Under the pieces are notes generated by a model, which saw only the letters and a list, made by a program, of their open reading frames with translations, made no database searches and was not told the DNA's origin. A program made the translations under genes and the position numbers. This document shows, in pieces, positions 57,170 through 64,000 of a stretch of DNA of 64,000 nucleotides; position 1 is the first letter of the stretch, and every line of letters begins with the position of its first letter. Source of the stretch: Aquimonas sp964586455. Lineage in GTDB: Bacteria; Pseudomonadota; Gammaproteobacteria; Xanthomonadales; Xanthomonadaceae. The stretch spans positions 1 to 64,000 of the forward strand of contig CAZPHV010000005.1 of NCBI GenBank assembly GCA_964586455.1, in the 5' to 3' direction.

Positions 57170-58420
57170 ATGTCCTACGTACGCTGCCTGCGTGGCCTGG
57201 CCTCTGGCCGCGAATACTCCGCCGATCTGCCGATGAATCTCGATCCGGTCGACGGCCGGCCGGTCGAGATGGTGCTCGACCTTGAACGGCTGGCCTTCGA
57301 GCAGCCCGACCTGGCCTGGTATCGACCGCAGCGCCGCGACATGTGGCGCTTCGGTGGGCTGATGGCGCTGGACATCAATGACCCGGCCGACGCGGCGCAT
57401 ATCCTCAGTCTGGGTGAGGGCGCGACACCGCTGCTGCCGCTGGAACATCCCTCGGCCGCGGCAGCGGGTTTGCGGTTGCAGCTGAAGGAGGAGGGCCGCG
57501 CGGTTGCCGGCTACGGCGCCAACCCCACCCAGAGCTTCAAGGACCGCGGCATGGCCATGGTGGTGGCGCAGGCGCGTCGGCTCGGGCTGACCAAGCTCGC
57601 CGTGCCGACGCAGGGCAATGCCGGCGATTCGCTGGTGCGCTATGCACTGGAAGCCGGCATCGAGGTGCATGTGGCAATGCCGCCGGACACGCCGCTGCCG
57701 ATTCTGGGTAGCGTGGCGGCAGCCGCGTTCAAGCATCCGGGCCGGGTGCACCTGAGCCTGGTCGGGCCGACCATTCGCGAGGCGGGCGCCTTTCTGAAAG
57801 CGGAGATCGTTCCGCAGGGTTTCTTTCTGGTCGCGACCTTCCAGGAGCCGGGCTGGCGTATCGAGGGCAAGAAGTCGCTGGGGCTGGAGTTGGCCGAGCC
57901 GCAATACGGAGCCGCCAACTGGCAGCTGCCGGACGCGGTGATCTATCCCACCGGCGGCGGCACTGGAGTGCTCGGCATGTGGAAGGCCTGGGATGAGCTG
58001 GAAGCCTTGGGTGTGATCGACAGTCGGCGTCCGCGCATGCTTTGCGTGCAGAGTGAAGCGACGCCGCCGCTGGTGCGCGCATTCGAGACCGGTGCGCTCG
58101 ACACCACGCCGGTTGAAGCCGGGCACACGCTGTCGACCGGGCTGAATGTGCCGGGTGGCGTCGGCCACTTTCGTGTGCTGCAGATCATCCGCGCCTCGGG
58201 CGGCGCCGCTGTCGCGGTGAGCGAAGACGACACCGCCACCGAACTGCAGCGCATCTGGCGTCGCCATCGACTGTGGATCAGCCCCGAGGGCGCAGCCTGC
58301 ACGGCGGCGATCCCGCAGCTGCTCGATCGCGGGCTGTTGAAGGAAGGCGAGCGCGTGGTCGCGGTGAATACAGGGTCGGCCGAGAAGTACCTGCCGGAGC
58401 TGCGGCATCTACTCGATTGA
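57170..58420 (+). CDS. thrC: Threonine synthase
   Basis: 416-residue PLP enzyme converting O-phosphohomoserine to threonine. The Schiff-base lysine is in NPTQSFKDRGMAM (Lys124). Other marks are LGEGATPLLPLE, TQGNAGDSLVRYALEAG, YPTGGGTGVLGMWKAWDEL and SPEGAACTAAIPQLL. It draws on the same homoserine branch as metX-metB. The start at 57170 has no visible Shine-Dalgarno (AGCCCCCCA precedes it) and follows a repeat arm; ATG 57233 is an alternative but would remove part of the conserved N-terminus. Confidence 0.9.
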   Translation: MSYVRCLRGLASGREYSADLPMNLDPVDGRPVEMVLDLERLAFEQPDLAWYRPQRRDMWRFGGLMALDINDPADAAHILSLGEGATPLLPLEHPSAAAAGLRLQLKEEGRAVAGYGANPTQSFKDRGMAMVVAQARRLGLTKLAVPTQGNAGDSLVRYALEAGIEVHVAMPPDTPLPILGSVAAAAFKHPGRVHLSLVGPTIREAGAFLKAEIVPQGFFLVATFQEPGWRIEGKKSLGLELAEPQYGAANWQLPDAVIYPTGGGTGVLGMWKAWDELEALGVIDSRRPRMLCVQSEATPPLVRAFETGALDTTPVEAGHTLSTGLNVPGGVGHFRVLQIIRASGGAAVAVSEDDTATELQRIWRRHRLWISPEGAACTAAIPQLLDRGLLKEGERVVAVNTGSAEKYLPELRHLLD

Positions 58421-58465
58421 CCTTGGCGGGTGCAGCGAGTCCATGAGGCTCTCCACCCGTCCTTG

Positions 58466-58539
58466 GACTTCGTTCAGCGCTCGGCTTCCAAAGCACGCGC
58501 TGTCCATCACTCCACCGACTTCGTTCAGCGTTCGGCTTC
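58466..58539. repeat. Pair of GACTTCGTTCAGCG direct repeats
   Basis: GACTTCGTTCAGCGCTCGGC (58466) and GACTTCGTTCAGCGTTCGGC (58517) are nearly identical and start 51 bases apart. They begin the repeat cluster that follows threonine synthase. Confidence 0.6.
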
Positions 58540-58624
58540 TCCAGCACCTGCTGGTAGATGCGCTGCGCCTGTCTGCCCTACAGCTGCGAGCGACGCCGTG
58601 CGCCCATCGCAGCCAAGCGCTCAT

Positions 58625-58770
58625 GGGCGCGTAGGGTAGATAAGCGCAGCGCACCTACCGGCTCTTCGCTCATCCGCCCGACAGCCGCGAGCGACGCCGC
58701 GCGCCCGTCGTTGCGAAGCGCCTGTGGGCGCGTAGGGTAGATAAGCGCAGCGCATCTACCAGCTCTTCGT
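58625..58770. repeat. Two direct copies of the GTAGGGTAGATAAGCGCAGCG repeat
   Basis: GGGCGCGTAGGGTAGATAAG, then CGCAGCGCACCTACCGGCTC at 58625-58663, recurs as the same first part followed by CGCAGCGCATCTACCAGCTC at 58735-58770. GGTAGATAAGCG...CGCATCTACC can pair as a hairpin. An inverted relative is at 58551-58605, and diverged copies are at 75-100, 177-228 and 49484-49540. Confidence 0.7.
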
Positions 58771-59184
58771 CTATTCACCGAACAAGAGCCAGGCAACGCC
58801 TTGCCCCTATCGCAGTCAGGCACCTTCGGGCGCGCAGGGCAGACCAGAGCAGCGCTACGCATCTTCGGAGCGACTCCCTTCCCAACCTGCGCCAGATCGC
58901 GCTACAGCACTGGATTCGGCCAACCAACGCCGCTCGTCTCCACCTACGCAAACAGCAGTCCGCAAGCCCGTTCAGCGCGCCCTTATCTGGCGCTTCCTGC
59001 CCGCGATTGAGGCCACAGGCGCGTGGACGGACCGTGCCTGCCGTCGCCTGCGATGCGTCAGCAGTGGACTGTTCCGAGCCATGTGTGGAGGCGAACAGAC
59101 GAGACCGCGGTCGGCTGCAAGCATCGCCACTCAAGTCCGATGCGCTAAGCGCCGGGCCACAGTTGGAACTTCGGAGGGCTCCTC

Positions 59185-59454
59185 ATGAACCTGGTCATCT
59201 GGTTGATTCTGGGCGGCGCCATTGGTGGCCTCGCCGGCGTGCTGATGAACGTCAAGGACGGCCTCGGCATCCTCCTCTACGCGATCGTCGGCATGGTCGG
59301 CGCGATGCTTGGCGGCTGGTTCGTTTCGCCCTTGCTCGGCATCGGCACCATCGCGCGCAGCGGCTTCAACGCGCCGGCCCTGCTGGTGTCGTTCGTGGGG
59401 TCCTCGATCCTGCTCGCGACCATGAATTCCTTCGAGCGCGAACGCAGGCGCTGA
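59185..59454 (+). CDS. GlsB/YeaQ/YmgE-family stress membrane protein
   Basis: 89 residues, three hydrophobic helices rich in Gly: LVIWLILGGAIGGLAGVLMN, ILLYAIVGMVGAMLGGWFVS and LLVSFVGSSILLATMNSF. The family is known as transglycosylase-associated/GlsB and is often stress induced. The start has a good GGAGG site. Followed 54 bases later by a glycine-zipper protein gene. Confidence 0.88.
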   Translation: MNLVIWLILGGAIGGLAGVLMNVKDGLGILLYAIVGMVGAMLGGWFVSPLLGIGTIARSGFNAPALLVSFVGSSILLATMNSFERERRR

Positions 59455-59508
59455 ATTGCGAAACGTCTCCGCACTCACACCACACCCTCTCCCATCAAGG
59501 AAAACACC

Positions 59509-59994
59509 ATGAACACCCCGAACCCGAACAAGCCCGGCAACGCCAACCTCGATCCGATCACCGGCGCACCGGGCGCCCACCCGATCGGCACCGGTGTCGG
59601 TGCAGTCGCAGGAGCCGCCGCAGCCGGCGCAGCCGTCGGTACCGTTGCTGGCCCGATCGGAACGCTGGTCGGCGCCGCCACGGGTGCCGTGGTTGGCGGA
59701 CTCGCCGGCAAAGGCGTCGCCGAAGCCATTGACCCGACCTTGGAAGACGCCTACTGGCGGGAGAACTACAGCGAACGCCCCTACGTCGCGCAGGGTTCCA
59801 CCTACGATGACTACGGCCCAGCCTACGGTTTCGGCGTTGACGCGGTCAGCCGCTACCCGGAACGCTCGTTCGACGATGTCGAGCCCGAGCTGTCGCAGCA
59901 GTGGGGCGACCGCCGGGGTGCCTCCGGTCTGCGCTGGGACAGCGCTCGCGACGCGGCGCGTGATGCCTGGACGCGTGCCCGTGGCCCGCTCTGA
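59509..59994 (+). CDS. Glycine-zipper protein with acidic aromatic C-terminus
   Basis: 161 residues. A glycine/alanine-zipper segment (about 26-68: GTGVGAVAGAAAAGAAVGTV, GPIGTLVGAATGAVVGGLAG) could pack in a membrane. The rest is soluble, with AYWRENYSERPYVAQGSTYD and YGPAYGFGVDAVSRYPER. Similar proteins occur beside stress genes in proteobacteria; function unknown. AAGGAAA precedes the start. The next gene may begin inside its 3' end. Confidence 0.8.
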   Translation: MNTPNPNKPGNANLDPITGAPGAHPIGTGVGAVAGAAAAGAAVGTVAGPIGTLVGAATGAVVGGLAGKGVAEAIDPTLEDAYWRENYSERPYVAQGSTYDDYGPAYGFGVDAVSRYPERSFDDVEPELSQQWGDRRGASGLRWDSARDAARDAWTRARGPL

Positions 59995-60784
59995 GCCGCA
60001 CCCGACCAAGGCGTCGGGCACAAGCCACTTGAACGCGTCAGCGATCCAGCGCCCTGCGCTGCGTCTGCTCTACGCCGAACCTTTTCGTGCCGCGGCCGAG
60101 TTGGCGTGGCAGCGCGTGGCCGGGTCGGGCGTTGCCGCAGCCGTAGAGGTCACGCCGGGTGACGGTCATCCCGTGGTGATCTTCCCCGGCCTGGGCGGCG
60201 GCGCAAAGTCCGTTGCCACCCTGCGAACGCATTGTCAGTCGCTGGGCTACGAAGCCTTCGACTGGGGCCAGGGACGGAACACCGGGCCCAAGGGCGATCT
60301 CGATGCCTGGCTGCTGGATCTCAAGCTGAAGCTGGAAGACCTGCTGGAGTCACATACCCAGCCGGCGACCTTTATCGGCTGGAGCCTGGGCGGGCTGTAT
60401 GCCCGCGAGCTCGGCAAGCTGATGGCCCCGCGCGTGCGCCAGGTCATCACCTTGGGCACGCCGTTCAATGCAGAAACCGACCACACCAACGTCGGCTGGC
60501 TCTACCGTCTGCTGGGCGGTGGTGGATCGCCGGCGATCGACCCAGCGCTCAGCAGACGCCTGCGCAAGCCGCCGCCGCTGCGCACGACTTCGATCTACAG
60601 CCGCACGGACGGCGTGGTCGCTTGGCAGACCTGTCGCCACCCCCGCAGCTCCCGCCTCGTGCACGACGTTGAAGTCACCGGCAGCCATATCGGCATGGGC
60701 TGGAATCGGGATGTGCTGGCGGTGATCACGGATCGGCTTGGCCAGCACCTGGGCCCCTGGCGCACCTATGAACGGACCCACTGA
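59963..60784 (+). CDS. Alpha/beta-hydrolase (lipase-like), start uncertain
   Basis: Up to 273 residues. Alpha/beta-hydrolase fold with oxyanion region VVIFPGLGGGAKSVATLRTH, nucleophile elbow IGWSLGGLYARELG (lipase-type G-x-S-x-G, Ser about 143), and later TLGTPFNAETDHTN, with the acid in YSRTDGVVAW and the His in VTGSHIGMG. This resembles triacylglycerol-lipase-like or PGAP1-like esterases. No signal peptide. ATG 59963 overlaps the upstream gene by 32 bases; GTG 59975 or 59981 and a later TTG are possible starts, and none has a clear ribosome-binding site. Substrate unknown. Confidence 0.8.
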   Translation: MPGRVPVARSEPHPTKASGTSHLNASAIQRPALRLLYAEPFRAAAELAWQRVAGSGVAAAVEVTPGDGHPVVIFPGLGGGAKSVATLRTHCQSLGYEAFDWGQGRNTGPKGDLDAWLLDLKLKLEDLLESHTQPATFIGWSLGGLYARELGKLMAPRVRQVITLGTPFNAETDHTNVGWLYRLLGGGGSPAIDPALSRRLRKPPPLRTTSIYSRTDGVVAWQTCRHPRSSRLVHDVEVTGSHIGMGWNRDVLAVITDRLGQHLGPWRTYERTH

Positions 60785-60840
60785 ACGGACGAGCGCTACG
60801 GCGTGGTTGAAGCCGTGCTCTTAACTGCCAATCGGGCATT

Positions 60841-60870
60841 CGCGCCGCACGCGAGAACGCGTGCGGCGCG
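60841..60870. terminator. Strong hairpin between convergent genes
   Basis: A perfect 13-bp stem (CGCGCCGCACGCG / CGCGTGCGGCGCG) with an AGAA loop lies 10 bases past the esterase stop and 56 bases past the hydrolase stop. It lacks a U-tract on either strand, so it is a likely but atypical terminator for both genes. Confidence 0.65.
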
Positions 60871-60879
60871 TGTGCCGGT

Positions 60880-62421
60880 TCAGGGCAGCCGATACTCGAT
60901 CACAAGCGTCGCCTGCGTAGCGCTGCCGATCCACAGATAGCGCAGCGCGGTCTGGTTGGACGCGAAGCGTAGTCGCAGCTGGGTGCGGCCGTTGCGGTTG
61001 ATCGCCGAGTGCGCCGCCGTAGAGAATCCTGCACTGTCTTGTGTTCCGCTGGTGAAGCGCGGCACTTCGGCGACCGCGTCCAGCGAGCTCGCCGCAGCGT
61101 GGTCACTGGCGATCAAGCCGCAGTCACCGCCGAAGCAGCCGGAGCGCAAGTCGATCAGCAGCCGATTGCCGCTGGGGCTGGCCCAAGGGTCACCCGAGCT
61201 ACCGCGATGCGTGAGCCTGAGCTTGACCGAGACGATCTCGGCCGCAGCCGGCACGCCTGAGGTGTCGAAGCTCAGCAGCGCGCGGTTGTACTTGGAATCC
61301 GATCCACGACCGAGCGCGAGCCCGTACAGCGATTCCAGCGTGCCGACTTCGGCTGCGCTGCCGGTGGCATTGGCCTTGGTGTAGCCGTCTTCCGCCGCGA
61401 TGCTGGTCAGATTCAGCACTACGGTGTCCGCGGGCGGCGGAGGGGGCGGGGGCGGCGGAACTTCACCGCCGCCACCGCCATCGAGCCCCCAGAAGCGCCC
61501 GATCCAGTAGCTGCTGCAGATGTTGGCATCCAGCAGGTAGGCGCCCGCCGTGCCGCACTGCACCTCGCCGGTGCCCGGGTCGATCGGCGTGCCGTGGCCC
61601 ATGCCGGTGATGCTCAAGGTCTCGACCACCGTGCGGCCCTGTGCATCCCGATACTGCCGGCGCGGATAGCCGAGCAGGCTGTCCTGCACGTCGGCGATCT
61701 GATCGACGCCGTGCACGTTCGTCCACTGCTCCATCGATTCGGTCAGATTGATCGGCCGCACCACAAAGTCGGCGTCGCCGTGCCAGATCGAAACGATCGG
61801 CCAGGCCCCGCTGTGCGTGCTGGCCGCGCGCACCCGATCGCCCCACTGTGCCGGTGTCAGATTGGTGCCCGGGTTCATGCAGGAAAACGCGGCGCTGGTG
61901 CCGATGCCACAGCGGTAGGGAATGCCGGCGATGATCGCGCCGCCAGCGAACACCTCCGGGTAGGTGGCGAGCATCGCGGCGGTCATCGCCCCGCCGGCGG
62001 AGAGCCCGCTGACGAACACGCGCGCCGGGTCGTGGCCGTGGTCGGCCGCCATCCGCGCGACCATCTGGCGGATCGACAGCGCCTCGCCGCTGCCGCGACT
62101 GATGTCTGCAGTCTCGAACCAGTTGAAGCAGGACGAGCTGTTGTTGGCGCTCTGCTGCTGCGGCAGCAGCAGGGCGAACTGCCAACGGTTCGCGAGCTGG
62201 ACCCAGCCGCTTTCGGCGTCGTAGGCGGCCGCACTCTGCGCGCAGCCGTGCAGCGCGACCACCAGCGGTCGGCCGGCCGCCAGCCCGCTGGGCACCACCT
62301 TGAACATCTTCAGATTGCCCGGGTTGCTGCCGAAGCCCGTGACTTCAACCAGCGACTGCGCCTGTGCAGCCGAACACGCCAGCAGGGCGGCGCAGGCCGC
62401 CCACTTCAGGATCGATCTCAT
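60880..62421 (-). CDS. Secreted PHB-depolymerase-family esterase with C-terminal beta-sandwich module
   Basis: 513 residues. A signal peptide (KWAACAALLACSAAQAQ) precedes a catalytic domain of the esterase-PHB/LpqC type: oxyanion His-Gly-Cys (VVALHGCAQ), nucleophile Ser141 in VSGLSAGGAM, acid in WHGDADFV (Asp218), His276 in GMGHGTPID and several paired Cys. A Gly/Pro linker (about 315-331) leads to a C-terminal domain of about 180 residues (YTKANATGSAAEVG, NRALLSFDTSGVPAAAEIVS, ATLVIEY) resembling DNRLRE/CBM96-type beta-sandwich modules, perhaps for polymer binding. Probable substrates are poly(hydroxyalkanoates) or ester-linked plant polysaccharides. Exported by Sec and probably released. 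Confidence 0.85.
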   Translation of the reverse strand: MRSILKWAACAALLACSAAQAQSLVEVTGFGSNPGNLKMFKVVPSGLAAGRPLVVALHGCAQSAAAYDAESGWVQLANRWQFALLLPQQQSANNSSSCFNWFETADISRGSGEALSIRQMVARMAADHGHDPARVFVSGLSAGGAMTAAMLATYPEVFAGGAIIAGIPYRCGIGTSAAFSCMNPGTNLTPAQWGDRVRAASTHSGAWPIVSIWHGDADFVVRPINLTESMEQWTNVHGVDQIADVQDSLLGYPRRQYRDAQGRTVVETLSITGMGHGTPIDPGTGEVQCGTAGAYLLDANICSSYWIGRFWGLDGGGGGEVPPPPPPPPPADTVVLNLTSIAAEDGYTKANATGSAAEVGTLESLYGLALGRGSDSKYNRALLSFDTSGVPAAAEIVSVKLRLTHRGSSGDPWASPSGNRLLIDLRSGCFGGDCGLIASDHAAASSLDAVAEVPRFTSGTQDSAGFSTAAHSAINRNGRTQLRLRFASNQTALRYLWIGSATQATLVIEYRLP

Positions 62422-62614
62422 TGATTGCTACTCCCCATTCACGACCGTTTGAATGCGGCCGTGATTACGGCGTCTCCGACGCCCGATGCCCGCGAACCGC
62501 GCGAGCGCTCGTCCCGCCGTCAGTAGCGCACGGGCGCCGAGCTGCGACCATTGGCCCTTGGGGCAAGCTGCACTGCAGCAGTACAGTCGCGCGTCGACCC
62601 AAGAGATGCCGCCG

Positions 62615-63031
62615 ATGCACGCAGCAACAACGACCCACACCGGCGGCTGCCACTGCGGCGCAGTTCGCTTCGAGGTTGACGCACCCGCCGCGATCGAGGC
62701 CATCGACTGCAACTGTTCGCTGTGCGCGATGACCGGCTTCCTGCATCTGATCGTGCCGGCCCGCAGCTTCCGCCTGCTCAGCGATCCCGCTGCGATGACC
62801 GAGTACCGTTTCGGTACCGGTACGGCGCGGCATTTCTTCTGCGCGACCTGTGGCATCAAGAGCTGGTACGTGCCGCGCTCGAACCCCGACGGCTTCGACG
62901 TCAATGTGCGTTGCCTCGACCCCTCGACCATCGCCTCGATCCGCGTGACGCCCTTCAATGGGCGCGAAGACTGGGAGGGCCAGGCCGGCGCGATCGCGCA
63001 TCTCAGCGTCGACGCCGCAGCGCCCGACTGA
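62615..63031 (+). CDS. GFA-family zinc protein (glutathione-dependent formaldehyde-activating-like)
   Basis: 138 residues with the CENP-V/GFA zinc fold: GGCHCGAVRFEVD (Cys12, Cys14), DCNCSLC (Cys32-37) and FFCATCGI (Cys76, Cys79) are the two zinc sites. Despite the family name, most members are not shown to act on formaldehyde. Start 62615 is chosen over ATG 62606, which abuts the AAGAG site; both are possible. Divergent from the secreted esterase. Confidence 0.85.
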   Translation: MHAATTTHTGGCHCGAVRFEVDAPAAIEAIDCNCSLCAMTGFLHLIVPARSFRLLSDPAAMTEYRFGTGTARHFFCATCGIKSWYVPRSNPDGFDVNVRCLDPSTIASIRVTPFNGREDWEGQAGAIAHLSVDAAAPD

Positions 63032-63068
63032 ACGCGTGCGGGCAGCGGCGCGCCTATACTTCCGCGCC

Positions 63069-63245
63069 ATGAACCGACTCCGCACTTTTGCCCTGATCTG
63101 CGCCCTGAGCGCCCCCCTGCTGCTGGCCGCCTGTGGCAACCGCGGTCCGCTGGTGCTGCCCGAAGACGCGCCGCCGCCGATGCCCGCGCCCACTGAGGCG
63201 CCTGCCGGCAAAGCAAGCACCGACAAGGACGGGGCAGGACGATGA
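63069..63245 (+). CDS. lptM: LPS-assembly lipoprotein LptM (YifL-like)
   Basis: 58-residue lipoprotein: short signal (NRLRTFALICALSAPLLLAA) with lipobox Cys at about residue 20, then the family hallmark CGNRGPLVLPED and a Pro/Ala-rich tail. In E. coli, LptM helps mature the LptDE translocon in the outer membrane. Its stop overlaps the dapF start by 4 bases (ATGA); yifL-dapF is a conserved gene pair. Confidence 0.88.
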   Translation: MNRLRTFALICALSAPLLLAACGNRGPLVLPEDAPPPMPAPTEAPAGKASTDKDGAGR

Positions 63246-64000
63246 ACCCGCACGCCGCCCTGCGCGGTCTGCGCTTCACCAAGATGCACGGCGCCGGCAA
63301 CGATTTCGTGGTGCTTGACGCGCGTGCTGGCCTGCCGGAACTCTCGCCCGATGCCCTACGCTGGGTTGCCGACCGCCGCACCGGCGTCGGCTTCGATCAA
63401 CTGCTCACCGTGGAGCCCGCGCGCAGCGAAGGCTCGGCCCTGTACTACGGCATCTGGAACACCGACGGCAGTGCTGCCGGCCAGTGCGGCAACGGCGCGC
63501 GCTGCGTGGCGGCCTGGGCGCTGCGCGCCGGGCTGGTCGAGGGTGAGCGCTTCCGCATGGACAGCCCCAGCGGCGAGGTCGAGGTGCAGGTGCATGCGCC
63601 GGACGACATCGAGGTCAGCCTCGGCGTGCCCGATTTCCGCGCCAGCGCGCTGCCGGCGCGCGGGGTCGGAGCGCCCGACGGCGTGATCGAGCACGCGGGC
63701 GAGGTGTTCAAGTACCGCGGTGTCTCGATGGGAAATCCGCATGCGCTGATCGAGGTGGATGCAATCGATCTGGCGCCGGTGGCGGATGTTGGCGCAGCCC
63801 TGCAAGCCGATCGACGCTTCCCCGACAGCGTCAACGTCGGCTTCGCGCAGGTGCTGGACGCAGCGCACATCCGACTGCGCGTGTTTGAACGCGGCGTCGG
63901 CGAAACCCTGGCCTGCGGCAGTGGTGCCTGCGCGGCGGTGGCGGTGCTGCATGCGCGCGGACGCGTGGACGCCAGCGCCGGTGTCGCCGTGGATCTGCCC
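63242..64000 (+). CDS. dapF: Diaminopimelate epimerase DapF (partial, runs off window)
   Basis: 253 codons are present; the 3' end is cut by the window edge. The enzyme interconverts LL- and meso-diaminopimelate for lysine and peptidoglycan. Both catalytic cysteines are visible: Cys82 in GQCGNGARCVA and Cys225 in LACGSGACA. MHGAGNDFVVLDA near the start and SMGNPHALIEVD are typical. Typical length is about 275-285 residues, so some 25-30 codons are missing. Coupled to lptM by a 4-base overlap. Confidence 0.97.
   Translation, partial: MNPHAALRGLRFTKMHGAGNDFVVLDARAGLPELSPDALRWVADRRTGVGFDQLLTVEPARSEGSALYYGIWNTDGSAAGQCGNGARCVAAWALRAGLVEGERFRMDSPSGEVEVQVHAPDDIEVSLGVPDFRASALPARGVGAPDGVIEHAGEVFKYRGVSMGNPHALIEVDAIDLAPVADVGAALQADRRFPDSVNVGFAQVLDAAHIRLRVFERGVGETLACGSGACAAVAVLHARGRVDASAGVAVDLP

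Larger units (their letters stand above)
58421..59184. other. Long repeat-rich intergenic region
   Basis: About 760 bases without a credible gene; frames are short and arginine-rich. It holds a cluster of dispersed repeats: two GACTTCGTTCAGCG(C/T)TCGGC units (58466-58488 and 58517-58539), an inverted unit (58551-58605), two direct units of GGGCGCGTAGGGTAGATAAG type (58625-58662 and 58735-58770) and a decayed unit (58838-58865). The last 300 bases show nothing recognisable. Confidence 0.6.

Noticed and set aside
1..64000. tRNA, rRNA, insertion sequences, integrase or phage genes
   Set aside because: None of the conserved sequences or protein motifs of these elements was seen on either strand by eye; a tRNAscan, Infernal and ISfinder search would be needed to exclude them fully.

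Overview
The window looks like a chromosomal piece of a GC-rich gammaproteobacterium of the order Lysobacterales (Xanthomonadales). Four things point there: the polar-flagellum and chemotaxis gene order, a MetX/MetB methionine pair, GGGATTCGG-type and GTAGATAAGCGCAGCG-type extragenic repeats, and the lptM-dapF pair. The genus cannot be fixed from the sequence alone. I found no rRNA, tRNA, CRISPR array, transposase or prophage gene.

Layout. (1) 1-4440: a minus-strand nutrient pair, a TonB-dependent receptor followed by a beta-propeller phytase, with a candidate Pho box upstream. (2) 4440-6936: a SAM-I (S-box) riboswitch leading a plus-strand metX-metB operon. (3) 7291-30496: a long minus-strand chemosensory block. 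It holds six chemoreceptor genes (one with a zinc-binding CZB domain and a CheR-tethering-like C-terminus), cheR-cheD-cheB, two short cheW genes, a STAS-cheY-cheA module, an OprP/OprO-type porin, and one plus-strand TonB-like gene. (4) 30958-34871: motC-motD-parC-parP-like genes; the parP-like gene carries a 117-bp in-frame tandem repeat. (5) 34975-48419: fliL-fliM-fliN-fliO-fliP-fliQ-fliR-flhB-flhA-flhF-flhG-fliA-cheY-cheZ-cheA, all minus strand and mostly overlapping or nearly so. (6) 48665-60784: an envelope and general-stress neighbourhood with two paralogous Crp/Fnr-type regulators, BON proteins, DUF4398 and OmpA lipoproteins, CsbD-, GlsB-, DUF3185- and Lmo0937-type small proteins, a glycine-zipper protein, an M20 amidohydrolase and threonine synthase. 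(7) 60880-64000: a secreted PHB-depolymerase-type esterase, a GFA-family protein, lptM, and dapF cut off by the window edge.

How the parts connect. Sigma-54 -24/-12 elements (GGCAC-N5-TTGC type) can be read upstream of fliL, motC, the STAS gene, one cheW, the CZB chemoreceptor and cheR, always 33-67 bases before the start codon. This suggests that one RpoN-dependent programme drives export, motor and chemosensory genes. FlhF/FlhG (flagellum placement and number) and ParC/ParP-like proteins (polar chemosensory arrays) lie in the same cluster, which fits a single polar flagellum with polar arrays. The phytase/receptor pair and the porin may link phosphate supply to this genome region, but that is inference.

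Limits: gene calls rest on reading translations and motifs by eye. Promoters and operators are pattern matches without experimental support.
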